From NCBI RefSeq assembly GCF_944324935.1, contig NZ_CALUYG010000009.1:1-63513 (forward strand): DNA of 63,513 nucleotides, given 5' to 3'. The position numbers were made by a program, and so were the translations under genes. Below, in pieces: positions 34,598-43,029 of the stretch. The notes under the pieces are model-generated. The model was not told the origin of the DNA and ran no database searches. It saw only the letters and a list, made by a program, of their open reading frames with translations. Source of the stretch: an uncultured Desulfovibrio sp. (GTDB lineage: Bacteria; Desulfobacterota; Desulfovibrionia; Desulfovibrionales; Desulfovibrionaceae). Within the stretch, counting starts at the first letter, position 1. Each line of letters begins with the position of its first letter.

Positions 34598-35768
34598 CGA
34601 GCTCTCCCGCCCGCTGGCCGGGGAGCGCATCGTCGGCCTCGACATTTTGCGCGGCCTGGCGACGTGCGCCGTCATCCTGTTGCATATCCTGCTTGTAACG
34701 CCGGGCGATCTGCTGTTCCAGTGCGACGGGATCACCTGGCGCACCGTCTATGTGGGCAACTGCATGCTGGAATGCTTCTTTGCCCTGAGCGGCTTCCTCA
34801 TCGGCGGGGCCCTGCTGCGCTACGAACGCTTCGACAGGGCCCGCATGACCAATTATGCCGTGGACAGGGCGACCCGCATCCTTCCCGCCTATTATGCCGT
34901 CTTTTTCCTTCTGACGGCATGGGATCTCCTCTCCGGCGATCCCCCGGCGATACATTACAGCTACCTGCTGTTCGCGCAATGCTGGCTCGACAACATGTAT
35001 TTCATCGGCGTCGCCTGGACGCTTTCCATCGAAGCGTTCTCCTATCTGCTGCTGCCCGTCATCATCCGGGCCTGCCGCGCCAGGACGCCCGCCGGGCAAA
35101 ACGACCATGCCCTCCTCATCGGCGTCTGCGTCGCCATCATCCTCATCGAATCCCTGCTGCGTTTCGGCGTCGCCCTGTCCACGCCGGACATCCACATGGA
35201 TGATGCCGTGCGTAAACAGGTGCACCTGCGGCTTGATGCCCTGCTCTACGGGCTTATCGTGGCCTGCCTGAAGCGGACCCGCCCCGCCCTTTACCGCCGC
35301 CTTGCCCGCCCGGCCGTCTTCCTTGCGGCCGTCTGCGGCATGCTGGCGCTGGTGGAGTGGCAATATGCCGACCTCTTCATCCGCCATCTTCCCGGCGAGC
35401 GGCACAAGCCCCTCCACGCGCTGCTGGATTTTCCGCTCTCCGGCGTCCTTGCGGCGAGCCTCATCCCCTTCTGCGAGAGCATGCGGCCCGGCCGCCTCCC
35501 CCGGGCGGCGGACAGGCTGTCCGCCTTTTTCCAGTATGTGGCGAAGATATCCTATTCCCTGTATCTCATCCACCTCCCCCTTGTTTTCGTGGCCATGCGC
35601 GTTTATGCGGCGCTGGCTTCGCACAATGCCGTGCTGAACCATCTTACCTTTTGCGGCGTGGTGATCGTCTATCTCCTTGCCTGCTTCCTCCTTGCCGACG
35701 CCATGTTTGCCCGCATCGAGCGGCCCGCCATGCGGCTGCGAAAAAAACTGAGGATGAAAACGACATGA
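34587..35768 (+). CDS. Acyltransferase 3 family membrane protein
   Basis: This 393-residue integral membrane protein begins with the family hallmark RIVGLDILRGLATCAVILLHI (about residues 14-34) and has about ten hydrophobic helices plus FFALSGFLIGGALLRYE and VAWTLSIEAFSYLLLPV. Acyltransferase 3 proteins O-acetylate or otherwise acylate cell-surface sugars. It sits inside the O-antigen export operon, so it probably decorates the exported polymer. ATG 34587 was chosen (aaaaaggg 8 bases upstream); TTG 34581 is also possible. It overlaps the 3' end of wzm and ends in an ATGA overlap with the next gene. Confidence 0.87.
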   Translation: MCSDELSRPLAGERIVGLDILRGLATCAVILLHILLVTPGDLLFQCDGITWRTVYVGNCMLECFFALSGFLIGGALLRYERFDRARMTNYAVDRATRILPAYYAVFFLLTAWDLLSGDPPAIHYSYLLFAQCWLDNMYFIGVAWTLSIEAFSYLLLPVIIRACRARTPAGQNDHALLIGVCVAIILIESLLRFGVALSTPDIHMDDAVRKQVHLRLDALLYGLIVACLKRTRPALYRRLARPAVFLAAVCGMLALVEWQYADLFIRHLPGERHKPLHALLDFPLSGVLAASLIPFCESMRPGRLPRAADRLSAFFQYVAKISYSLYLIHLPLVFVAMRVYAALASHNAVLNHLTFCGVVIVYLLACFLLADAMFARIERPAMRLRKKLRMKTT

Positions 35769-36778
35769 CTGAAGTATCCATGCGGGCGCGCGACGCCATG
35801 ACGGAAGACATCTCCCTGCTTGCCTTCCTTTCCCACTATCTGGACCGCGAGCTCCCGGCACGACCGCCCCGGGCGGACCACATGCCGTGGGGGTGGGAGG
35901 GGCACATCCTGTTCGCCGACATGCTGGTGCGCGGCGTTCGCCCGCGGCTTCTCGTCGAACTGGGGACGCATACCGGCGTTTCCTTTTTCGCCTTTTGCGA
36001 GGCCGTGCGAGCGGCATGGCTCCCGACCCGCTGCATCGCCGTGGACACCTGGAAGGGCGACGAGCAGGCCGGATTCTACGGCGAGGAGGTCTATGCCGAC
36101 GTCGCCGCGCATGCCGAAGCGCACTACCCGCTGATCGCCACTCTCATGCGTATGCCCTTTGACGAGGCCCTTGCCAGCATGGATGAAGCATCCATCGACA
36201 TCCTGCACATCGACGGCCTGCATACCTATGATGCCGTACGGCATGACTTTGACGCCTGGCTGCCCAAAGTCCGCCCGGGAGGCATCGTGCTGCTGCATGA
36301 CGTGGCCGAACAGCGCGAGGGCTTCGGCGTCTGGAAGCTCTGGCTTGAGATCGCACCGCTTTCCCCGGAGACCTGCCGCTTCCCCCATTCGCACGGGCTG
36401 GGCGTCTGGCGCAAGCCCGGCGGCCCCGCACTGGACGACGTCTTTCTGCGGGCGCTCCTTGCGTCCGGCCCGGAGGCCTCGGCGGCGGTACAGGCCATGA
36501 TTCTGCATCTCCACCGGCAGATGCGCTGCCGGCGCCAGCTTGCGGAGCGCGACGAACAGGCGCGCGACCTTGACCGCCGCCGCCACGCCGCCGAAACGGC
36601 ATGCGCCGATCTGCACACGCGCCTTGCCGATCTGCACGCCTATCTTGCCGACCTTGAACAACGGCAGGCCAGCCTGATGGCGTCGCGTTCCTGGCGGATG
36701 ACCCGTCCGCTGCGGGCCATTGCGGCCTGGGCGCGCTCCGTCCTGGCCGGGCATGCGGGACGCGCCGGCCGTGACTGA
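35765..36778 (+). CDS. SAM methyltransferase with C-terminal coiled coil, possible chain-end capper
   Basis: This 337-residue protein has a class I methyltransferase domain: motif I VELGTHTGVSFFAF (about residues 64-77), IDILHIDGLHTYDAVRHDFDAW (about residues 144-165) and a post-I acidic segment AVDTWKGDE. Residues 245-305 form a strongly predicted coiled coil (RQLAERDEQARDL ... RLADLHAYLADLEQRQ), and the tail SRSWRMTRPLRAIAAW is typical of membrane-proximal lipopolysaccharide enzymes. The order methyltransferase, coiled coil, then Wzt with a sugar-binding tail recalls WbdD-controlled chain termination in ABC-dependent O-antigen systems. No kinase domain is present, so the capping role is inferred. 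Confidence 0.8.
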   Translation: MTEVSMRARDAMTEDISLLAFLSHYLDRELPARPPRADHMPWGWEGHILFADMLVRGVRPRLLVELGTHTGVSFFAFCEAVRAAWLPTRCIAVDTWKGDEQAGFYGEEVYADVAAHAEAHYPLIATLMRMPFDEALASMDEASIDILHIDGLHTYDAVRHDFDAWLPKVRPGGIVLLHDVAEQREGFGVWKLWLEIAPLSPETCRFPHSHGLGVWRKPGGPALDDVFLRALLASGPEASAAVQAMILHLHRQMRCRRQLAERDEQARDLDRRRHAAETACADLHTRLADLHAYLADLEQRQASLMASRSWRMTRPLRAIAAWARSVLAGHAGRAGRD

Positions 36779-36827
36779 GCTGCCGGCGGACGCTTACGCC
36801 GTCGCCATGCTGGAAGAAGGAGGTATG

Positions 36828-38183
36828 ATGTCTTCCGCGCCCGATGTCGTGCTGGAGGCGGATGCCGTCTCCAAATATTTTGAGATCTATGCCAAACCGT
36901 CGCACCGGCTCTGGCAGATGCTCTTTCGGGGGCATCGCCGCTTTTTCCGTCCCTACTGGGCCCTGCGGGACATCAGCTTCCGCCTGCGCCGGGGGGAAAG
37001 CCTCGGCATCCTCGGCCGCAACGGCGCGGGCAAGAGCACGCTGCTGCAGATCCTCTGCGGCACGCTTGCCCCCTCCTCCGGCACGGTGCGCTCTCGGGGC
37101 CGCATCGCCGCCCTGCTGGAGCTGGGCAGCGGCTTCAATCCCGAGTTCACCGGTCGGGAGAACGTCCGGCTCAATGCCGCCATCCTCGGCCTTTCCCCGG
37201 AGGAGATCGAGGCCCGCTATGACGACATCGTGGCCTTTGCCGACATCGGGGAATTCATCGACCAGCCGGTCAAGAGCTATTCCAGCGGCATGGTCGTCCG
37301 TCTGGCCTTTGCCGTCATTGCCCATGTGGATGCGGACATCCTCGTCATCGATGAGGCGCTGGCCGTGGGCGACGCCTTCTTCACCCAGAAGTGCATGCGC
37401 TTCCTGCGCCGCTTCATGGCCGCACACACGCTCATTTTCGTCAGTCACGATGTGGCGGCCGTCAAGAGCCTCTGCGACCGGGCCCTGCTCCTCGACGGCG
37501 GCCGCATCGTCATGGACGGCAGCCCCCGGGACGTCGGCGCCGAATACCTGAAGAACCTCTACGAGGCCACGCAGGGGGAGAGCCGCGCGCCCGCCCCCTC
37601 CACGGCGCAGGCTCCCTCCTCCCTGCCCGTCTGGCAGGAGGAGGACTACCGCGACATGCGCGCCGACCTCCTTGCCCGCCCGCCCCTGCGTAACGACATC
37701 CGCGTGTTCCGCTTCGATCCCGAGGGGGACTTTTTCGGCAAGGGGGAGGCCGCCATCGAACAGGTGGCGCTGCTGGATGCCCGGGGCAGGCCCCTCGGCT
37801 GGGTCGTCGGCGGCGAAATGGTCTGCCTGCGGATAGGCTGCCGCGCGCTTGCCGACATCAACAGTCCCATTGTCGGCTTTCTGTTCAAGGACAGGACGGG
37901 ACAGGCCCTCTTTGGCGACAATACCTGGCTGCGCTACGCCGATGCGCCGCTTTTTGTGGAGGAAGGACGGTTTTTCATGGCGGAATTCACCTTCCGTATG
38001 CCCGTCATCGAACGCGGGGAATACGCCATCAGCGTAGCCGTCGCCGAAGGCTCGCAGGAAAATCATGTGCAGCACCAGTGGCGGCATGACGCGCTTTTGC
38101 TGCACTCGGTCAGCAGCAGCGTGCCGACCGGGCTGATGGGCATCCCCATGAAGGACATCCGCCTGCGCGTCCTCGCTCCCTGA
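36828..38183 (+). CDS. wzt: O-antigen ABC exporter ATPase with C-terminal sugar-binding domain (Wzt)
   Basis: This 451-residue protein has a Walker A GRNGAGKST (residues 63-71), the family LLELGSGFNPEFTGRENV segment, a Walker B ILVIDEALAVGD and H-loop FVSHD. After about residue 250 there is a linker (APAPSTAQAPSSLPV) and a ~170-residue beta-sandwich domain of the Wzt C-terminal type, which in characterised systems recognises the capped non-reducing end of the polymer. AAGGAGG precedes adjacent ATGs at 36825 and 36828; the second has the better spacing. It completes the exporter with Wzm. Confidence 0.92.
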   Translation: MSSAPDVVLEADAVSKYFEIYAKPSHRLWQMLFRGHRRFFRPYWALRDISFRLRRGESLGILGRNGAGKSTLLQILCGTLAPSSGTVRSRGRIAALLELGSGFNPEFTGRENVRLNAAILGLSPEEIEARYDDIVAFADIGEFIDQPVKSYSSGMVVRLAFAVIAHVDADILVIDEALAVGDAFFTQKCMRFLRRFMAAHTLIFVSHDVAAVKSLCDRALLLDGGRIVMDGSPRDVGAEYLKNLYEATQGESRAPAPSTAQAPSSLPVWQEEDYRDMRADLLARPPLRNDIRVFRFDPEGDFFGKGEAAIEQVALLDARGRPLGWVVGGEMVCLRIGCRALADINSPIVGFLFKDRTGQALFGDNTWLRYADAPLFVEEGRFFMAEFTFRMPVIERGEYAISVAVAEGSQENHVQHQWRHDALLLHSVSSSVPTGLMGIPMKDIRLRVLAP

Positions 38184-38202
38184 GCGCGGGGCCGCCCCGC
38201 GC
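38184..38202 (+). terminator. Hairpin after wzt
   Basis: An 8-bp GC stem (38184-38191 with 38195-38202) closes a 3-base loop directly after the wzt stop. T-rich sequence follows about 10 bases later (cttttgccttttt). It separates the O-antigen operon from the restriction genes. Confidence 0.55.
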
Positions 38203-38353
38203 CCTCCGCACTTTTGCCTTTTTCCCCAAAATGACATAGCCTGCGTGCGCGGGAAGTTGCCGGGCAGCCCGCGAGAATGCGGGCGGACGGGCGTTTTCGG
38301 CCTGTTTCCGCCGTTGGCCCCGCGCACGGGGCCCATGTTCCCGGGGAGAAGAC

Positions 38354-41300
38354 ATGACATCCAACTTTGCCTTTTTGCGGACACGCTTTCCCGAGCTGGC
38401 CGAGCTCGGCATGCTGGCCGAACGCTATCTGCATTCGGACCCGCAATCCTGCCTGATGAAGACGGGCCTGCTGTGTGAAGGCATGATCCGGGTCATGTGC
38501 GCGCAGGATCATATTCCCCTGCCCGAACGCTGCGACGCGGTGACGCGCATCAATATCCTGCAGCAACGGGACGTGCTGCCCTCCGACGTGGCCGCGGCCT
38601 TTCATCTGCTGCGCAAGGAGCGCAACAGGGCGGCGCATGAGGGCGGCCCCTTTTCCCCGGAAAAGACGCGCGTCCTCCTGCAGATCGCGCACAGCCTGTG
38701 CGGCTGGTTCTCCCAGACCTACGGCGACGAGACCTCCCGGCCGGAAGCCTTCGTGACGCCCGCCGCGACGGACGAGGCCCGGCAGGAAGACGGCGGCAAG
38801 GCCGGGCAGGATGCGGAACTGGCGGAACAGGCCGTCGCCCATGCCGCGCGCAACGCCGCCGAGCCGGAAGACGTGCGCCGCAGGCGTGCCGCCGCCGCCG
38901 CGGGCGCTCGCCGCATATCCGAGGCCGAAACGCGCTATCTCATCGACGAGCAGCTCCGAAAGGTGGGCTGGGAGGCCGATTCCGAGAGCCTGCGCTACGC
39001 GCTCGGCACGCGGCCGCGGGCCGGGCGCAATCTGGCCATAGCCGAGTGGCCCACGGATGCCGAGGCGGGCGGCCGGGGCCATGCCGATTACGCGCTCTTT
39101 GTGGGGACGCGGCTTGTGGGGATCATCGAGGCCAAGGCCCGCCACAAGGACATCCCCGCCGTGCTCGACCACCAGTGCAAGGACTACGCCCGCCATATCC
39201 GCGCGGAGCACGCGGCCCATATCATCGGGGAATGGCGGGGCTTTCGCGTCCCCTTCCTCTTTGCCGCCAACGGCAGGCCCTATATCCGGCAGTATGCGGA
39301 AACGTCCGGCATCTGGTTTCAGGACGTGCGGCAGGCCGCCAGCGTGCCCCGCGCCCTGCACGGCTGGATGAGCCCCGCCGGCCTGGAGGCGCTGCTCACG
39401 CGGGACGACGAGCGGGGCAACCGGCGTCTTGCCGCCCTGCCCGCCGATTTCCTGACCGACAAAGACGGCCTCAATCTGCGTGAATACCAGCTCCGCGCCA
39501 TTGCGGCGGCCGAGCGGGCCGTGATGGAGGGCGCTCAGGCGCTGCTGCTGGCCATGGCGACGGGCACGGGCAAGACCCGGACGGTGCTGGGCCTGATGTA
39601 CCGCTTTTTGAAGAGCGGGCGTTTCCGGCGCATCCTTTTTCTTGTGGACCGTACCGCGCTGGGCACGCAGGCGCTGGACGTCTTCAGGGACGTGAAGCTG
39701 GAGGAGCTCCAGCCGCTGAGCGGCATCTATTCCCTGTGCGGCCTGACGGACAAGGACATTGAGCCGGAGACCCGCGTGCATGTGGCCACCGTGCAGAGCA
39801 TGGTCAGACGCATCCTCTACGGCGAAGGCAGCGACAGCATGCCCTCGGTCAGCGATTACGACCTTGTCATCGTCGACGAGGCGCACCGGGGCTACATCCT
39901 CGACCGGGAAATGAGCGACGGCGAACAGCTCTACCGCGACCAGCGCGACTACCAGAGCAAATACCGCGAGGTCATCGACTATTTTCAGGCGGTCAAGATC
40001 GGCCTGACGGCCACGCCCGCGCTCCAGACCACGCAGATCTTCGGGCCGCCCGTGTTCACCTACTTGTACCGTGAGGCGGTCATCGACAGCTTTCTGGCGG
40101 ATTACGACGCCCCGCACCAGCTGGGCACGCGCCTCAGCGAGCAGGGCATACACTACAAGGCCGGGGATACCGTGGCCCTCTTCGATCCCGCCACCGGCGA
40201 GATCACCAACGGCGCTCTTCTGGACGACGAGCTCGACTTCGAGGTGGACGAGTTCAACCGCACCGTCATCAACGAGAATTTCAACCGGGAGATCCTGCAA
40301 GAGATCGCCAGGGACATCGACCCCGAGGACGCCTCCGCCGGCAAGACGCTCATTTACGCCGTCAACGACCGCCACGCGGACATGATCGTCCGCATCCTCA
40401 AGGAGATCTATGCCGGGGAGCTGGTGGATACGGATGCCGTCATGAAGATCACCGGCAGCATCGGCAACCGCAAGAACATCGATGCGGCCATCCGCCGTTT
40501 CAGGAACGAGAGCTTTCCCAGCATCGCCGTCACGGTGGACCTGCTCACCACCGGCATCGACGTGCCGGAGATCACCCGCCTCGTCTTCCTGCGGCGGGTC
40601 AAGTCGCGCATCCTCTTCGAGCAGATGCTCGGCCGCGCCACCCGCCTGTGCCCGGCCATCGGCAAAACGCATTTCGAGGTCTACGACGCCGTGGGCCAGT
40701 TCAGCGCCCTTGGGCCGCTCACCAGCATGCGGCCGGTGGTCAGCAATCCCTCGGCGAGCCTTGATCTGCTGCTGGACGGGCTGGAGGTCATGGACGAGCC
40801 GGAGCACATCCAGAGTCAGGTCATGCAGATACTCGGCCTGCTGCAACGCCGCCGGCGCAGCCTGCCGGAGGAAGCCCGGCAGCAGTTTGCCGACCTGTGC
40901 GGCGACACGCCGGAGGCCCTCATCCGGCGGGTGCGGACGGCGCGGCCGCGAGAGGCCAGGGAACTTCTGCTGGCCCGGCGGGACGCACTGGCCCTTCTGC
41001 GGGCGTCGAACGGGACGGGCAGCCGGCCCATCGTCCTTTCCGATACGCCGGACGCGCTCACCAGCCATACGCAGGGCTACGGCAAGGATCACCTGCGCCC
41101 CGCCGACTATCTGGAATCCTTTGCCCGCTTCGTGCGGGAGCACCGCGACGAGATCGCGGCCATGAACCTCATCTGCACGCGCCCGGCCGACCTCACGCGC
41201 GAGAGCCTCAAGAGCCTGCGCCTGGTCCTGGGGCGGGAGGGCTTCACCGTCCGGCAGCTCAATTCCGCCCTGTCCCGCATGAGCAATACGGACATCGCGG

Positions 41301-41614
41301 CGGACATCATCGGCTTTGTGCGCCGCTACGGCGTCAATGCGGAGCTGCTCGGCCACGAGGAACGCATCCGCCGTGCCGTGGCCCGGCTGAAGCGGGCTCA
41401 CGATTTTTCCGCCGCGGAGAGCAAATGGATCGACCGCATGGAAAAATATCTGCTCAACGAGTCCGTGCTTTCCGTACGCACCTTTGACGAGAGCGTCGTT
41501 TTTCGCGACAAGGGCGGCTTTGCGGCGCTGAACAAGCTGTTCCGCAATGACCTGGAAAGCCTTGTGAACGAACTGAATGCCTATCTGTACGATGATGGAG
41601 GCCTTGCCGCATGA
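38354..41614 (+). CDS. hsdR: Type I restriction enzyme, restriction/translocase subunit HsdR
   Basis: This 1086-residue protein has an N-terminal DUF4145-like helical domain (about residues 15-110, HLLRKERNRAAHEG), an HsdR nuclease domain (ETRYLIDEQL, then HADYALFVGTRLVGIIEAKARHKD with the D...ExK triad), and a superfamily 2 translocase with Walker A ATGTGKT (about residue 401), DEAH box (about residue 508), LTATP and the arginine-finger ATRLCPAIGK. The C-terminus is EcoEI-R-like. It cleaves DNA lacking the methylation set by HsdM/HsdS. ATGA overlap couples it to hsdM. Confidence 0.93.
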   Translation: MTSNFAFLRTRFPELAELGMLAERYLHSDPQSCLMKTGLLCEGMIRVMCAQDHIPLPERCDAVTRINILQQRDVLPSDVAAAFHLLRKERNRAAHEGGPFSPEKTRVLLQIAHSLCGWFSQTYGDETSRPEAFVTPAATDEARQEDGGKAGQDAELAEQAVAHAARNAAEPEDVRRRRAAAAAGARRISEAETRYLIDEQLRKVGWEADSESLRYALGTRPRAGRNLAIAEWPTDAEAGGRGHADYALFVGTRLVGIIEAKARHKDIPAVLDHQCKDYARHIRAEHAAHIIGEWRGFRVPFLFAANGRPYIRQYAETSGIWFQDVRQAASVPRALHGWMSPAGLEALLTRDDERGNRRLAALPADFLTDKDGLNLREYQLRAIAAAERAVMEGAQALLLAMATGTGKTRTVLGLMYRFLKSGRFRRILFLVDRTALGTQALDVFRDVKLEELQPLSGIYSLCGLTDKDIEPETRVHVATVQSMVRRILYGEGSDSMPSVSDYDLVIVDEAHRGYILDREMSDGEQLYRDQRDYQSKYREVIDYFQAVKIGLTATPALQTTQIFGPPVFTYLYREAVIDSFLADYDAPHQLGTRLSEQGIHYKAGDTVALFDPATGEITNGALLDDELDFEVDEFNRTVINENFNREILQEIARDIDPEDASAGKTLIYAVNDRHADMIVRILKEIYAGELVDTDAVMKITGSIGNRKNIDAAIRRFRNESFPSIAVTVDLLTTGIDVPEITRLVFLRRVKSRILFEQMLGRATRLCPAIGKTHFEVYDAVGQFSALGPLTSMRPVVSNPSASLDLLLDGLEVMDEPEHIQSQVMQILGLLQRRRRSLPEEARQQFADLCGDTPEALIRRVRTARPREARELLLARRDALALLRASNGTGSRPIVLSDTPDALTSHTQGYGKDHLRPADYLESFARFVREHRDEIAAMNLICTRPADLTRESLKSLRLVLGREGFTVRQLNSALSRMSNTDIAADIIGFVRRYGVNAELLGHEERIRRAVARLKRAHDFSAAESKWIDRMEKYLLNESVLSVRTFDESVVFRDKGGFAALNKLFRNDLESLVNELNAYLYDDGGLAA

Positions 41615-43029
41615 CCACACAGGAGATCGTCGCCAAACTCTGGAACCTCTGCAATGTCCTCCGGGATGACGGCATTACCTACCATCAGTACGTTACCGAG
41701 CTGACCTACCTCCTCTTTCTGAAAATGGCCAAGGAGACCGACAAGGAAGCCGGCATCCCCGCCGCCTGCCGCTGGGACGCGCTGACCGCCCGCAGCGGCA
41801 TCGAGCTCAAACATGCGTACAAGCGGGCGCTTGCCGAACTGGGCGAGACCGGCACGGGCCGCGTGCGGGAGATCTATCAGGGCGCGGCGTCCAACATCGA
41901 CGAACCGAAGAATCTGGAAAAGATCATCACCAGCATCGATGCGCTGGACTGGTATTCCGCGCAGGAGGAAGGCCTCGGCAACCTTTATGAAGGCCTGCTG
42001 GAAAAGAACGCCAATGAGAAGAAGTCCGGCGCGGGCCAGTATTTCACCCCGCGCGTGCTCATCGACGTGATGGTGCGCCTTATGGAGCCGCGAGTCGGGG
42101 AGCGCTGCAATGACCCGGCCTGCGGCACCTTTGGTTTCATGATCGCCGCGGACAGATACCTCAGGGCGCGTACCGACGACTATTTCGATCTGGACGAGGA
42201 GCAGGCCGTCTTTCAGAAAACGCAGGCCTTCACCGGCTGCGAGCTGGTGCACGACACCCACCGCCTTGCCCTCATGAATGCCATGCTGCACGGCCTGCGG
42301 GGGGAGATACGCCTTGCCGACACCCTGTCCACGGCGGGCAAGGACCTCAAGGACTACGACCTCGTGCTGACCAATCCGCCTTTCGGTACCAGAAAGGGCG
42401 GCGAGCGGGCCAGCCGGGACGACTTTTCCTTCCCTACCGGCAACAAGCAGCTGAATTTCCTGCAACATATTTACCGAAGCCTCAAACGCGGCGGCCGGGC
42501 CGCCGTGGTGCTGCCGGACAATGTGCTCTTTGCCGACGGCGACGGCGCGCGCATCCGGACGGACCTCATGGACAAATGCGATCTGCACACCGTGTTGCGC
42601 CTGCCCACGGGCATCTTTTATGCCCAGGGCGTCAAGACCAACGTGCTGTTTTTTGCGCGCGGCCAGAGCGACAGGGGCAATACCGCCGAGGTCTGGTTTT
42701 ATGACCTGCGTACCAATATGCCTTCATTCGGCAAGACCAACCCGCTCCGGCCGGAGCACTTCGCCGCCTTTGAGGCGGCCTATGCCGCGCCGGACCGCCA
42801 CGCCGTGCGGGATGAACGCTGGAGCGCCTTCAGCCGGGAGGCCATCGCGGCGCGGGGGGACAGTCTGGACCTCGGCCTGATCCGGGACGCCGCGCTGGTG
42901 GACGCCACCGAGCTGCCCGATCCCGTCGAGAGCGGCGAGGAATGCCTTGCCCTGCTCGACGAGGCGATGGACCTGATGCGGGGCGTGGTACGGGAGCTGC
43001 AACGCCTGACCGGCAAGGAGGCGGAATAA
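41611..43029 (+). CDS. hsdM: Type I restriction-modification methyltransferase subunit HsdM
   Basis: This 472-residue N6-adenine methyltransferase has an N-terminal HsdM_N helical domain (WNLCNVLRDDGITYHQYVTELTYLLFLKMA), the SAM motif DPACGTFGFMIAADRYL (about residues 168-184) and catalytic NPPFGT (about residues 255-260). It methylates the adenines in the site recognised by HsdS. Its stop TAA overlaps the hsdS start (TAATG). Sequence and length are normal for the family. Confidence 0.95.
   Translation: MTTQEIVAKLWNLCNVLRDDGITYHQYVTELTYLLFLKMAKETDKEAGIPAACRWDALTARSGIELKHAYKRALAELGETGTGRVREIYQGAASNIDEPKNLEKIITSIDALDWYSAQEEGLGNLYEGLLEKNANEKKSGAGQYFTPRVLIDVMVRLMEPRVGERCNDPACGTFGFMIAADRYLRARTDDYFDLDEEQAVFQKTQAFTGCELVHDTHRLALMNAMLHGLRGEIRLADTLSTAGKDLKDYDLVLTNPPFGTRKGGERASRDDFSFPTGNKQLNFLQHIYRSLKRGGRAAVVLPDNVLFADGDGARIRTDLMDKCDLHTVLRLPTGIFYAQGVKTNVLFFARGQSDRGNTAEVWFYDLRTNMPSFGKTNPLRPEHFAAFEAAYAAPDRHAVRDERWSAFSREAIAARGDSLDLGLIRDAALVDATELPDPVESGEECLALLDEAMDLMRGVVRELQRLTGKEAE

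Noticed and set aside
38063-41620. 1185-codon open frame on the - strand opposite hsdR
   Set aside because: hsdR on the + strand carries all expected motifs; the antisense product shows none and is explained by GC-rich third positions.
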